From JAABVD01 sp965204545 (GTDB lineage: Bacteria > Verrucomicrobiota > Verrucomicrobiia > Opitutales > UBA2995), in assembly GCA_965204545.1 (NCBI GenBank), contig CBDBFA010000003.1:2170001-2234000 (forward strand): a DNA stretch of 64,000 nucleotides. The letters are read 5' to 3'. This document shows positions 25,653 to 35,768 of this stretch, piece by piece (position 1 is the stretch's first letter; each line of letters begins with the position of its first letter). The notes under the pieces were generated by a model that worked only from the letters and a program-made list of their open reading frames with translations, was not told the origin of the DNA and did not search any database. The position numbers were made by a program, and so were the translations under genes.

Positions 25653-27872
25653 GTGCCAGTCTTATTTCCTTGGGCCCTGGCTGCCTCGATGGCCCAACCG
25701 ACATTGGCGGGTGAAATCGATGATCGCCCAGCGGTTTCGCAGGTAGAAAAAAGATCGGTTGTCGTGACCGAAATCACCGTGCCGATCACTATCGACGGGT
25801 TGCTCGATGAACCGATCTGGAATTCCGCCCCGAACATCGGCGATCTGGTCCAGCAACAGCCCGATACCGGGCAACCCCCATCCGAATTGACAGAAGTCAT
25901 ATTGCTCCGCGACGCCGATTATCTCTATATCGGGGTAAGGGCTTACGATTCCGAGCCGGACAAGGTCATTGGAACCCAGATGATTCGCGACGGCCTTATC
26001 AGGGCTGATGACCGCATAGAAATCCTTTTGGATACCTTTCGCGATCAACGCAACGCCTTCTACTTTGCCACCACTCCGGCCGGAGCTCTCATCGATGGAT
26101 TGGTCTTCGGCAACCAGGAACTGAATACCGATTGGGATGCCATTTGGGACCTGCGCACCACCCGTAGCGATAGCGGTTGGGCGGCGGAGTTGGCCATTCC
26201 CTTCAAGAGCCTCAACTTCCCGGCAGATAGCGAAGTGTGGGGATTCAATTTCTCCCGCAATATTTTCCGCAAACAGGAGGAGGATTATTGGTCCGGCGCT
26301 CGCTTGGAAACGGATTTTTTGCAAATTTCCGAGGCTGGAGAGATCTCCAATATGACGGGACTCAACCAGGGTATCGGCCTGGATGTGCGGCCGTTTTTGG
26401 CCTCTACCTGGTTGAGCCGGGAAGGGGAAAGTGACGACATCGACCTGGAGCCCGGCCTCGATATTTTCTACAATATCACGCCGAGCCTGAACCTCACCGG
26501 CACCATCAACACCGATTTCGGGGAGACCGAAGTGGACGAGCGCCAGATCAACCTTACCCGTTTCTCCTTATTTTTCCCCGAGAAGCGGTCTTTCTTCCTG
26601 GAGGACGTGGGGGTGTTCGATTTCGCAAGTACGGGCCCGATTCCTCCGGGGGGTATTCCCGAGGCGGGTGCCGACGTCTACCCTTTTTTCAGTCGGAGAA
26701 TCGGGCTGCTGGATGGTCGGGAAGTTCCCCTCGACGTGGGCGTCAAATTGACCGGGAAAGTCAACAACACCGATATCGGATTTCTGGGTGTCCGGACCGG
26801 CAGTACTGATTTTGTGGAAGACAAAAACTTCTATGTGGGGCGTTTCAAACAGGATCTGTTCGAGCAGTCCTACGTGGGTGGTATATTTACCCGCGGTAAC
26901 CCGAAGCCCGGAAAGTCTGGCGAAACCTACGGGGCCGACCTCAGCCTGGCAACTTCCCAGTTTCTGGGCGGGCCGCGGAATTTTGTATTCAACGCCTATG
27001 GACTGAAGAGTGAGAATGAAGGCGTATCCGGTGATGATATGTCCTATGGGGTTTCAGCCCGTTACCCCAACGATAAGTGGGATGGGATGGTGGTTTACAG
27101 GGAGATTCAGAAAAACTTCGATCCGGGTATTGGATTTGTGCAGAGGAACAACGTGCGCATGTACCGGGTGGCGGGCAGCTATAATCCCCGGCCGAAGGAC
27201 TTCTGGAATATGCAACAGATGTTTCACGATATCTACTACACCCATTTCGAGCGGTTGGATAACGGGATGACGGAAAGCTCCGAACTCTACATCACTCCCA
27301 TTGACTGGCACTTTCGCTCCGGGGATTCCATTCACCAATTGGGGGACCTTGTTCGTGGATTTGAGCGGCTCTTTGAGCCGTTCGAGATTTCTCCGGGAGT
27401 GGTTCTTCCGGCAGGCGAATATCATACCACACGACACAAAGCTAATGTTGCCTTTGCCAGCAAGCGCCCCTTGTCCGGTAGCCTGAGCCTGGGTTGGGGA
27501 GAATTCTGGTCGGGCTCCTCGGAGGACGTGTCCGCGAGGCTCACCTATAAATTACCTCCCTGGTTCACCTTCACCGCCAGCGCCAACCAAACCTTCGCCA
27601 GCCTCCCCCAGGGCAAGTTCACCGCCCGCATCCTTACCTCGACCTTCCATTTTGCCGCCTCTCCTCGCCTCACCTTCTCCAACCTGGTTCAATACGATAA
27701 CCGGTCTCGCAATCTCGGTTGGCAGAGCCGTATGCGCTGGACCCTGAAACCGGGTAACGATCTCTTCCTCTCCTTCAACCAGGGTTGGATCAGTGAGGAT
27801 ACGGGCAGCCTGCGCTTCCGCACCGGGGATACCAAACTGGCCGCCAAGTTCCACTACACCCTGCGGTATTAA
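25653..27872 (+). CDS. CBM9-like / DUF5916 outer-membrane protein
   Basis: The 739-residue protein has an N-terminal CBM9-like sugar-binding domain at about residues 45-210 (ITVPITIDGLLDEPIWNSA, DRIEILLDTFRDQRNAFYF) followed by a DUF5916 beta-barrel (FFPEKRSFFLEDVGVFDFA, FFSRRIGL) ending FHYTLRY. Such proteins sit in the outer membrane and are thought to bind or pass carbohydrate. The start is GTG at 25653; no in-frame ATG precedes it. With the receptor, dehydrogenase and ThuA genes it fits a polysaccharide- or sugar-using locus. Confidence 0.82.
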   Translation: MPVLFPWALAASMAQPTLAGEIDDRPAVSQVEKRSVVVTEITVPITIDGLLDEPIWNSAPNIGDLVQQQPDTGQPPSELTEVILLRDADYLYIGVRAYDSEPDKVIGTQMIRDGLIRADDRIEILLDTFRDQRNAFYFATTPAGALIDGLVFGNQELNTDWDAIWDLRTTRSDSGWAAELAIPFKSLNFPADSEVWGFNFSRNIFRKQEEDYWSGARLETDFLQISEAGEISNMTGLNQGIGLDVRPFLASTWLSREGESDDIDLEPGLDIFYNITPSLNLTGTINTDFGETEVDERQINLTRFSLFFPEKRSFFLEDVGVFDFASTGPIPPGGIPEAGADVYPFFSRRIGLLDGREVPLDVGVKLTGKVNNTDIGFLGVRTGSTDFVEDKNFYVGRFKQDLFEQSYVGGIFTRGNPKPGKSGETYGADLSLATSQFLGGPRNFVFNAYGLKSENEGVSGDDMSYGVSARYPNDKWDGMVVYREIQKNFDPGIGFVQRNNVRMYRVAGSYNPRPKDFWNMQQMFHDIYYTHFERLDNGMTESSELYITPIDWHFRSGDSIHQLGDLVRGFERLFEPFEISPGVVLPAGEYHTTRHKANVAFASKRPLSGSLSLGWGEFWSGSSEDVSARLTYKLPPWFTFTASANQTFASLPQGKFTARILTSTFHFAASPRLTFSNLVQYDNRSRNLGWQSRMRWTLKPGNDLFLSFNQGWISEDTGSLRFRTGDTKLAAKFHYTLRY

Positions 27873-28038
27873 AGGCACAGAGGCACCGGTGGCGCCAATT
27901 AGGTAAAAAAGGCTGAAGGCTAAAGGCTGAAGGCTAAATAATCGTGGTCGTGATCGAATGAGGCCTTTCCTCCACCCGCCAACTCCCAAATCGAAACATT
28001 CCTAATTCCTAATTCCTAATTGGCGCGCCCCGCGCGCC
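27873..28038. repeat. Repeat spacer (AAGGCTGA run, GATCGT run, GC palindrome)
   Basis: A block at about 27891-27956 contains GGCGCCAATTAGG, a doubled AAGGCTGAAGGCTA and a GATCGTGATCG-like run. A nearly identical block follows the TlpA gene at about 30339-30415. The spacer ends with doubled ATTCCTAATTCCTAATTGG and the hairpin GGCGCGC-CCC-GCGCGCC (28022-28038), which abuts the stop codon of the next minus-strand gene. Confidence 0.6.
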
Positions 28039-28920
28039 TCACCGGTAAACCTTCAGCAGAGCCTGGGTTCCGAAATTCTCGCCGCCCTGGGCCGCCAGTT
28101 TCTGGTAAAGGGTTTTGGTCAGTTTCAGGCCGGGCAGATCGAGGCCCATTTCCTCGGCCGATTCAACGGCGATTCGCATGTCCTTTATGAAATGTTTTAC
28201 GTAAAACCCGGGCGCGAAATCGCCTTTGAGTGCGCGCGGAGCCAAGTTTGATAACGACCAACTGCCAGCGGCACCGGGTTCTATGCTCTTCAGCACCGTG
28301 AAAGGGTCCAACCCGGCCTTTCCTGCATAGGACATGGCCTCCGAAATCCCGATCATGCCGCTGGCGATGGCGATCTGGTTGCACATCTTGGTGTATTGTC
28401 CGGAGCCGGCCGGACCCTGCAGCACGACATTCTTTCCCATGATTTGGAAGATGGACTTGGCCCGATGGAAGTCTTCCCGTTCTCCTCCTACCATGATGGA
28501 GAGTTGGGCGTTGCGCGCCCCGAGATCCCCGCCCGAAACGGGTGCATCCAGGGAACCGATCCCTTTTTCGGCCGCGGCCGCCGCAATTCGTTTGGCCAGT
28601 GTAGGGCTCGAGGTGGTCATATCGATAACCAGGGAGCCCCTCGTGACCAGGGCCAGAATCCCATCCGCTCCGAAATAGACCTCCTCCACGTCCTTGGGGA
28701 AGCCGACGATGGTTATGATAATGTCCGCTCCGGCCGCAGCCTGCCCCGGCGTGTCAAACCAGATGGCGCCGCCTTCCAATAGACCTTCCGCTTTGGATTT
28801 GGTGCGGTTGTAAACGTGTAACGGATGCCCGGCATTGAGTAAGTGCCCGGCCATGCTGCGGCCCATGACCCCGGTTCCGATGAATGCAATGGTCTCTTTG
28901 CTCATGTTGATTTTTGACAT
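28039..28920 (-). CDS. NAD(P)-dependent beta-hydroxyacid dehydrogenase (HIBADH family)
   Basis: The 293-residue enzyme has the Rossmann motif IAFIGTGVMGRSMAGHL, the substrate signature LDAPVSGGDLGARNAQL with the family serine and glycines, and the catalytic lysine region GQYTKMCNQIAIA. This is the 3-hydroxyisobutyrate / tartronate semialdehyde reductase / glyoxylate reductase family. The substrate cannot be fixed from sequence. ATG 28920 follows a GAGG; ATG 28905 is an alternative that gives MSKETIAFIG. Its stop directly touches a GC hairpin. Confidence 0.88.
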   Translation of the reverse strand: MSKINMSKETIAFIGTGVMGRSMAGHLLNAGHPLHVYNRTKSKAEGLLEGGAIWFDTPGQAAAGADIIITIVGFPKDVEEVYFGADGILALVTRGSLVIDMTTSSPTLAKRIAAAAAEKGIGSLDAPVSGGDLGARNAQLSIMVGGEREDFHRAKSIFQIMGKNVVLQGPAGSGQYTKMCNQIAIASGMIGISEAMSYAGKAGLDPFTVLKSIEPGAAGSWSLSNLAPRALKGDFAPGFYVKHFIKDMRIAVESAEEMGLDLPGLKLTKTLYQKLAAQGGENFGTQALLKVYR

Positions 28921-29407
28921 GTCCTCATGTTGAAAATTAATGCCTCCCCTCCCGTCAACTCCCAAATCGAAACATTCCTCATTCCTAATTGGCCCACCTC
29001 AGCGTGCCTTTGCCTCTCGCAAAGCTCGCAAAGATCGCTAAGATGCGCCCTTGGGCGCCCCTTTTTCTACGCCAACGGCGTTAAACTCCAAAGCCCAGTG
29101 TCGCGTAGCGCACGCTGGGTAGGAATGGGTAATAAATAACGAACCCCAACGGGGTTCCACAAATCAATTCCAAAGTACCCTTTCTTTCGATCACGATCAC
29201 GATCACGATTAATCCCAGCCCCTTCTTCCTTCCTCTTTCAACCTCTCCCTTTTCAGCCTTCCTCCTTCCTCCTTCAGCCTTTTAATTTCTAATTGGCGCG
29301 CTCCGGCGCGCCTCAGGCCAACCAATTATTGTATTTTCCCGAGTTGCCATGCCATTATATCGGGAACAATCATCCTCTTCCGTCCTCTTACGAACTAAGT
29401 CCACATC
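28921..29407. repeat. Repeat spacer with triple-hairpin element copy 4
   Basis: The spacer contains CTCTCGCAAAGCTCGC (29016), the triple-hairpin element in minus orientation at 29067-29160 (AACGCCGTTGGCGT, CCCAGTGTC...CACGCTGGG, GAACCCC-AAC-GGGGTTC as read on the plus strand), a GATCAC run (29189-29210) and the hairpin GGCGCGCTCCGGCGCGCC (29295-29312). No gene is seen. Confidence 0.65.
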
Positions 29408-30328
29408 ATGAATAAAATAATATCTCCCCTTTTTCTTTTCGGTCTTTCCTCCGTGGTATTGGCGGACGGTCCATCCACCCTTGAACAAGCCAGGGAGGCC
29501 CTGCAAGACGCCGCCATCGACCGGGAAGCCGACTTCGCCGAGGCCTATGAGGCCGCTGAAGCCGCCGGCGTAGGCGAATCGGACCTGCTCGAGAGCAAGG
29601 TGCTGCATTTTCTAGGCCGCGGCGACCTGGATGCGGTGATGGCCCTCGTTCCCGCCATGGAGGCCCATGCCGAAAATTTTCGGGTGGGAGAGGATGGATT
29701 CTTTAACGACCTGACCCAGGTTCGCGGTCTGATCGAAAATCTGAAAGCTCTCATCGCCCGCCAAAACGAGGACTGGGAAGCGTTCGAAAGGCACGTCAAA
29801 GAGGGCTTCTGGAAGGCTCCCAATCTCAGTCAGGCCTTTGGGATGGCGGAATTGGTATCCGAAACCAGAGCGGACCAGGCTCGGAAGAAGGCCATGGCGG
29901 AATTGAAAATTCCCATGGAGATGGTAATTGCCAGTGTCGACGGTTCGACCACCACTTTGGCCGAGTTGTCAGAAGGCCAGAAGGCCGTCCTGGTCGATTT
30001 TTGGGCCAGTTGGTGCGGGCCCTGTATCGCCCTCATGCCCGAACTGAAACACAAGGCCGAGATCCTCCCCTCCCAAGGCGTTTCAGTGGCCGGTATGAAC
30101 ACTGACAGCACCGACCCGTTGGAAAAGGCCAAAAAGGTGCAGGAGGAACACGGCATGGACATGCCTTGGTTGATCGAACCCGAGACCAGCCCCTTCTCCC
30201 GGGCTCTCATGGTTGATTCTATTCCGCGCATGGTCCTCATCAGTCCGGATGGGGGCGTGTTATTCAACGGGCACCCCATGGACCCCGAGTTGATTTCCAC
30301 CCTGAAATCCATCGGGGTCACCCTTTGA
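29408..30328 (+). CDS. TlpA-like periplasmic thioredoxin
   Basis: The 306-residue protein has a signal peptide (SPLFLFGLSSVVLA), a helical N-terminal domain of about 150 residues rich in alanine and glutamate, and a C-terminal thioredoxin fold with the active site WCGPC near residue 201 in VLVDFWASWCGPCIALMP. A cis-proline-like SIPRMVLIS segment follows. It is expected to reduce or guard periplasmic disulfides, for example during cytochrome c maturation. It stands alone between repeat spacers. Confidence 0.87.
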   Translation: MNKIISPLFLFGLSSVVLADGPSTLEQAREALQDAAIDREADFAEAYEAAEAAGVGESDLLESKVLHFLGRGDLDAVMALVPAMEAHAENFRVGEDGFFNDLTQVRGLIENLKALIARQNEDWEAFERHVKEGFWKAPNLSQAFGMAELVSETRADQARKKAMAELKIPMEMVIASVDGSTTTLAELSEGQKAVLVDFWASWCGPCIALMPELKHKAEILPSQGVSVAGMNTDSTDPLEKAKKVQEEHGMDMPWLIEPETSPFSRALMVDSIPRMVLISPDGGVLFNGHPMDPELISTLKSIGVTL

Positions 30329-30683
30329 GGCGCCGGGAGCGCCAATTAGGTAAAAAAGGCTGAAGGCTAAAGGCTGAAGGCTAAATAATCGTGATCATGA
30401 TCGTGATCGTGATCGAAAATTGAAAGGACTCTCGCAAAGCTCGCAAAGACCGCTAAGAGGCGCCAATGAGGAATGAGGATTTTTGTGCTTTTTGTGGCTA
30501 TTTACCAAATCTGCGCTTTTCTGCGTCATCTGCGGTTCAACTTCTTTCGATCACGATTAATTTTCAGCCTTCAGGCTTCCTCCTTCAGCCTTATCCTAAA
30601 TTCCCCTTGCATTCTCCGGAAATGCGAACACTTTTTTCCCACTGAGTGTTCTTTGGAGTTCAAAGCCATTCTCCGAATTATTT
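30329..30683. repeat. Repeat spacer upstream of tmRNA
   Basis: Directly after the stop come GGCGCC-GGGA-GCGCC and AATTAGG, a doubled AAGGCTGAAGGCTA, a GATCGT run (30387-30415), CTCTCGCAAAGCTCGC (30430) and GGTTCAACTTCTTTCG. The last 90 bp (from about 30595) are free of repeats and include TTGCATTC and TTATCC-like boxes, so the ssrA promoter should be there. Confidence 0.5.
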
Positions 30684-31042
<359 letters not shown>

Positions 31043-31197
31043 GCCTTCACTCGCAGCAACGCGGAGAGTGAACAATATGACCTCACCGGGGAACTTGCTG
31101 AAATTTATTGAGTTTTTTCTTGCCCTGCCCTTAACCCGGCCCATTGTTCCACCTTTCCATTATTTCTTTCTTCCTTAGTTTAGTAAGGTTGATCGTT

Positions 31198-31224
31198 GGC
31201 CGTCCTCGGGCGGCCTTCTTTTTT
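31198..31224 (+). terminator. Rho-independent terminator after tmRNA
   Basis: GGCCGTCC-TC-GGGCGGCC forms a GC-rich stem with a short loop, followed by TTCTTTTTT. It lies about 155 bp past the tmRNA 3' end, so the precursor would be trimmed. The T-tract orientation fits plus-strand transcription. Confidence 0.75.
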
Positions 31225-31226
31225 CC

Positions 31227-31601
31227 CGACTTCAGACCGTGGTCGCTCTGGTCGCAGTAGAAGATTCTGAGATATGCGGGCTAAACCCGCATTTCTCACA
31301 AATTTTCTACTGCGCTCCGGTATGTCGGCACTGGAGCGGACTTCGTTGGATTCCCGACTTCGCAGGGTGTCGACCCAGCTTCATCCGCGAATCTGCCCGA
31401 AACCCGCACCAGCACTCGACCTCCGTTCCCTCGCTACGAATTTTGTGAGATATGCGGGTTAGTGTCCCCATTTTCTGCTGCCCGTTGTTCACGAGGCGCG
31501 GCGGTAGGATTTTTTTGAAACTAAGACCTCTTTCCCAGCGTTGTTGTTTTCGAACCCGGCAATTTCAATTACGGACAGAAAAAACTTGTTAGAGCCCTTT
31601 G
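31227..31601. repeat. Spacer with ATGCGGGTTAGT inverted repeats
   Basis: A hairpin GAGATATGCGGG...CCCGCATTTCTC lies at 31269-31297. The sequence AACCCGCATTTCTCACAAA (31284) recurs inverted at about 31440-31463, enclosing about 130 bp. Further copies of GAGAYATGCGGGTTAGT occur at 36726-36742 and, inverted, at 33230-33242. The enclosed DNA has no clear gene. Confidence 0.55.
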
Positions 31602-32618
31602 ATGAAGAAGAAAACCAGCCTCGATTCCTGTGATATGTGCAGCCCTCTTTCGCGTCGCAATTTTATAAAAACTTCCAGCGTTGCCGCGGCCTCCGTAATA
31701 CTCCCCATTGGGGTTGCCACCCGCTCCCTTGGAGCGGAAGCGCCCAAACTCCCGAAGTCGGAAACCCTTGTTAAAACCCTATACTCAAGTTTGAGCGAAA
31801 AGCAGCGCAGGACGATTTGCTTTCCTTTCGAGCATCAACTTCGCCACGAAATCGAAAACAACTGGTTCATTGTGAGAAGGAGCCGCATCGGCAAGTCCTT
31901 TACGGCGGACCAGCAAGCCATGATTCGTGAAATATTCATGAACATGCACAGCGAGGAATACGCCGATCAGGTCATGAAGCAGGTGGAGGAGGACAATGGA
32001 GGTGCCGGTTTTGCGGATTGCTCCATCGCCCTGTTCGGGGAGCCGGATACGGGAAAATTTGAATTTGTATTGACGGGCAGGCACACCACCCGGCGCTGCG
32101 ATGGCGACTCGGTGCAAGGCGCCGCATTTGGCGGTCCCATATTTTACGGACATGCGTCAGAGTCCTTCTACGAAGAACCCCACCATCCCGGCAATGTCTA
32201 TTGGTTTCAGGCCAAACGGGCCAATGAAGTCTACCAGATGATGGACGGGAAACAACGCGAACAGGCTCTACTAGGAAAATCCCGTCGGGAACGTGGAAAA
32301 AAGACGGTGGAGTTGACCGGTAAGACGGAAGGGTTGGCCGGAATCCCCATGACCGAACTCACTTTTGATCAAAAAGCCGAAGTGCGAAAGGTCCTCGACG
32401 ATCTGCTTCTCCCCTTCCGTAAAGTCGATCGTCAGGAGTCGTTGAAGCTCATCGAAAAAAGCGGTTTCGATAACCTGCACCTGTCATTTTACAAGGATCA
32501 GGACGTAGGCCGGGACGGGGTGTGGGATGTATTCCAGATCGAGGGCCCGCACATGGTTTGGTTTTTCCGGGGCGATCCGCACGTGCATACGTGGGTGCAC
32601 ATCAAGGATCACGTTTGA
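31602..32618 (+). CDS. DUF3500 protein with Tat signal
   Basis: The 338-residue protein carries the twin-arginine signal SRRNFIKTSSVAAA near residue 18, so it is exported folded. The rest is a DUF3500 domain: HEIENNWFIVRR, FEFVLTGRHTTRRCDGDS, GPIFYGHA, IEGPHMVWFFRGDPHVHTWVH, split over separate segments. Conserved histidines suggest a metal or haem site, but the activity of the family is unknown. ATG 31602 is chosen; the preceding TTG adds one residue. It stands alone. Confidence 0.85.
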   Translation: MKKKTSLDSCDMCSPLSRRNFIKTSSVAAASVILPIGVATRSLGAEAPKLPKSETLVKTLYSSLSEKQRRTICFPFEHQLRHEIENNWFIVRRSRIGKSFTADQQAMIREIFMNMHSEEYADQVMKQVEEDNGGAGFADCSIALFGEPDTGKFEFVLTGRHTTRRCDGDSVQGAAFGGPIFYGHASESFYEEPHHPGNVYWFQAKRANEVYQMMDGKQREQALLGKSRRERGKKTVELTGKTEGLAGIPMTELTFDQKAEVRKVLDDLLLPFRKVDRQESLKLIEKSGFDNLHLSFYKDQDVGRDGVWDVFQIEGPHMVWFFRGDPHVHTWVHIKDHV

Positions 32619-33250
32619 CTCGGAATTGACTCTCGCAACTTGTCACGCCGTAACTCAGTGGAGGCGGATGAAGGCGGAAGCTCGCCAAGACCGCTAAGAG
32701 GGAACCACAAAAAGCTCAAAAAACACAAAAAAATTTCTACAACCAGCCGCTGATTACGCAGATAAGCACAGATTTAATTTAAACAACGCTTCGCTTGATG
32801 CCTACGGCAACAGGATGGGGCTGTGCCCCAATAGGATAATTTTAAAAAGTTTGTAACTACTCAGATGGTTTTTTGGCTGACAACGACGAACGGCAGAGCA
32901 GGGATGCTCTTGCCCTACCACGACGAACGGCAGAGCAGGGATGTTCTTGCCCTACCACGCTTGAATTTATTGGTAGGGGGACTGCGTCTTGGCAGCGCCG
33001 CTTTTGAATCTTTATCATTCAATAGGTAAGAACTCCCATTTTTTGAGGACTTAAGAACAGCGTTCCGAAAAAATACCCGCCGACCGTGGGTATTCAAAAG
33101 TCATCGCAACCAGTTCGGCGCAGGTAGACGCCGGATACGAATCCTCAATGAGGTCCTGAGTAGTTACAAAAGTTTCCTGTTCGCGAAGCGATCCTGTTGC
33201 GGCGTAGCCGGATCAAGCGAAGCGTTGTTAACCCGCATTTCTTTCAAATC
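32619..33250. repeat. Repeat spacer with a 37-bp tandem duplication
   Basis: A 37-bp unit beginning GACGAACGGCAGAGCAGGGA is present twice in tandem (32884-32957) with one mismatch. Elsewhere are CTTGTCACGCCGTAACTC (32638), ACAACGCTTCGCTTGATGCC (32784) and CCTGTTCGCGAAGCGATCCT (33177), all members of the common intergenic repeats. No gene is visible in this 630-bp stretch. Confidence 0.5.
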
Positions 33251-35686
33251 TCAGAACTGCTTGCGCAAGGACAGGCCGATGGTGCGAGGATCGGGCAAAA
33301 AGGAAGTAAAAGTTTGCGTGGACCCCGGGCCCGTTCCGGAACCCTGGATCGGAGCATCGAAGGCGATCAGGATATAATCCTTATCAAAGAGATTTCTGGC
33401 CCACAGCTCGATCCTCCAATTATCATTGATCTGGGCCAGCCCGACACGACCGTTGACTACGGTGTAACTCTCTTGCATTTTCTCGATATCAAGGTCGGCC
33501 CCAGTGTTGTAGCTACTCATGTAACGTAGATCGAAGTGGGCAAAGGCTCGCCAGGAATTACCTAGATTGTGTTCGTAGGTGGCGGCACCCGTATAGGTCC
33601 ATTTTGGGGCGTTGGAGAGCTGACGACCGGCCAGGTGCGTATTGGAAATACCCGCCCCGTACCGGGTATCCGCATAGGTGGCGCCACCCCGTAGGGTAAA
33701 TTCATTTGTCAGCCTGGCAGTCGTTTCCAATTCGACCCCTTTAGAGGAGACCGCTTCTATATTCTCCAATACAAAGCTCGTGCCCGTAAAGGAAACCAGT
33801 TGGTAATCCTTTAAATCCATGTAAAAGAGCGTGGCATTCATAGTGGCTCGCTGATCAAGAAGACCGAATTTGCCGCCGACTTCGAAAGAATCGATCAATT
33901 CCTCGCTAAATTCGAGGTCCGAAGCCGAAGGAATACCGCCCACAAGAGGATTGGCCAGAACGGCCCGATCGAGATTGAAACCGCCCGCCTTGAAACCTCG
34001 GGAGAATCCGGCAAAGAGCAGGTGGTCTTCACTCAAGTGATAGGCGCCGCTGACCGTGCTCGACCATCTCTGCTCCGAGAGACTGTCGCTGTATTTTCCA
34101 TCCAGGAAAGGATTGACGAACGGCAAACAGGCCAACCCGGTAACAGTGGGGGCCGCTTGCGGTGGCAACAGACCCCCGGCAACCGCTCTTCCCAAGTTGG
34201 CCAGAAACGCGGGACTACAGGCGTTATTCAGGCTCTTTATATCCGCATCCATGTTCTTCGTCTCCTCCGTGTAACGCATACCCAGGGTAATCTCGAATTC
34301 CTCGGTCAAGCGGAAGGTGTTATGGGAAAAGAGAGCCCAACTCTCCACCGATTGCTTGAAGGCGTCCTCAACTGTTCCGTGACCCTCCGGGAAAACCTGA
34401 CCGGGCGGCAAGTTGGTCAGGCCGGAATAAAACCCGCTCAGGGGATTGCCCGAAACAAGTCCGTTGACGTATGCTTCGAAGAATGGACCGTAGCGAAGCG
34501 CGTCACGATAGTCGAGGTCCTCGCGAATGAAGAACAACCCGACCATCCAGTCCGCCCAATCCGTTTCCGACTCTACCCGAAACTCCTGGGTAAAGGTCTC
34601 GAACCCCTGAAAATACCCGCCCTTGTCTCGATACGCGATATCGAGGTTGGTGTAGTCGATGTCCTGGCTGCGCGACGACTCCCAGTCGCGGAAGGCTGTG
34701 AGCGAGGTGAAAGACGCGGCGCTGGTATCCACCGTAATTTCACCAGAGATTCCCCAATCGACGACGTCGTCGAAGTAGCCCCTGTTGGGATTGACCGAGA
34801 CCTTTCGGTCAAACGGATCTCCCAGCAGGTCGCCGCCCAAGGCCTGAATCAGCCCGAGTGTCGGCCCCGGAACCAGGGTGACGGCAGCGCAACATTCCTC
34901 CTTGCGATCGGTATAATCGGCAATGAGGCGGATTTGGGTATCATCGTTCGGTTCAATCAGGAGTTGGCCGCGTGTGAATATGCGGTTCCGATTGTTGTAA
35001 TCCTGGCCAGTGGCGATATCCTCTAAAAATCCGTCTCTTTCGTTAAACACGACATCGATGCGACCGGCCACGGTGTCCTCAATTATCCCCCCGGTAACAC
35101 CGGCTTCCAGGCGAAGATTGTTATAACTGCCGAAACCGATCTTTCCATAACCGCTCTGTTCAAACGATGGGCTCTTGGTGATCACATTGATCAGACCCAT
35201 TAAAGTGTTCCGGCCAAACAGGGTGCCTTGCGGACCACGTAAAACCTCTATGCGCTCGATTTCGCCAAGTTCATTCAGAGCTACGGTGTTGCGGCTTCTA
35301 TAGACACCGTCGATAAATACACCGACAGCTGATTCAAAGCCCGGGTTTTCACCATTTGTGCCGATGCCGCGCATGCGGGCGAGGGTTCCGGTGCTCTCGG
35401 CTTGGGAGGTGGTGACAAAAAGGCTCGACGAAAGCGCCATGAGTTCCCGGATATCGGTCACACCCGAATATTCCAGGAGATCCTCTGAATATGGGGTCAG
35501 GGCCATGGGCAGTTCCTGGGCATTCCGTTCTCGCTTGGTGGCCGTTACCACGAATTCCTCCAGATCTATGAAGCTCAGCAGTTCTTCCTCCTCCTCCAGA
35601 GCAACCGCATGGGAGGAAGGCAGGGTCGCGCCGATAAGAATTAACAGGCAGATGACGAGATTCGAGGGGTAAATTAAAAACTTCAT
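33251..35686 (-). CDS. TonB-dependent receptor
   Basis: The 811-residue protein has a signal peptide (LVICLLILIGATLPSSHA), a TonB box EEFVVTATK near residues 43-51, a plug domain (ELMALSSSLFVTTSQ, FIDGVYRSRN, IEVLRGPQGTLFGRNTLMG) and a 22-strand-type barrel ending GLSLRKQF. The sequence belongs to the large proteobacterial/verrucomicrobial receptor group and differs strongly from the receptor at 12109. Ligands of this group range from iron chelators to vitamins and sugars. It is followed upstream by the barrel gene at 35769 on the same strand. Confidence 0.9.
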   Translation of the reverse strand: MKFLIYPSNLVICLLILIGATLPSSHAVALEEEEELLSFIDLEEFVVTATKRERNAQELPMALTPYSEDLLEYSGVTDIRELMALSSSLFVTTSQAESTGTLARMRGIGTNGENPGFESAVGVFIDGVYRSRNTVALNELGEIERIEVLRGPQGTLFGRNTLMGLINVITKSPSFEQSGYGKIGFGSYNNLRLEAGVTGGIIEDTVAGRIDVVFNERDGFLEDIATGQDYNNRNRIFTRGQLLIEPNDDTQIRLIADYTDRKEECCAAVTLVPGPTLGLIQALGGDLLGDPFDRKVSVNPNRGYFDDVVDWGISGEITVDTSAASFTSLTAFRDWESSRSQDIDYTNLDIAYRDKGGYFQGFETFTQEFRVESETDWADWMVGLFFIREDLDYRDALRYGPFFEAYVNGLVSGNPLSGFYSGLTNLPPGQVFPEGHGTVEDAFKQSVESWALFSHNTFRLTEEFEITLGMRYTEETKNMDADIKSLNNACSPAFLANLGRAVAGGLLPPQAAPTVTGLACLPFVNPFLDGKYSDSLSEQRWSSTVSGAYHLSEDHLLFAGFSRGFKAGGFNLDRAVLANPLVGGIPSASDLEFSEELIDSFEVGGKFGLLDQRATMNATLFYMDLKDYQLVSFTGTSFVLENIEAVSSKGVELETTARLTNEFTLRGGATYADTRYGAGISNTHLAGRQLSNAPKWTYTGAATYEHNLGNSWRAFAHFDLRYMSSYNTGADLDIEKMQESYTVVNGRVGLAQINDNWRIELWARNLFDKDYILIAFDAPIQGSGTGPGSTQTFTSFLPDPRTIGLSLRKQF

Positions 35687-35768
35687 ATTCTATTTGGTTG
35701 AGCTTTTCCCATACCTGAGTATAGGAAGCAATAGTCCAGGAGGGGTCAATAATTTAAGGAACGCCACA

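Noticed and set aside
34022..35026. 334-codon plus-strand frame inside the second TonB receptor
   Set aside because: It lies antisense to a well-supported receptor gene and shows no domain.
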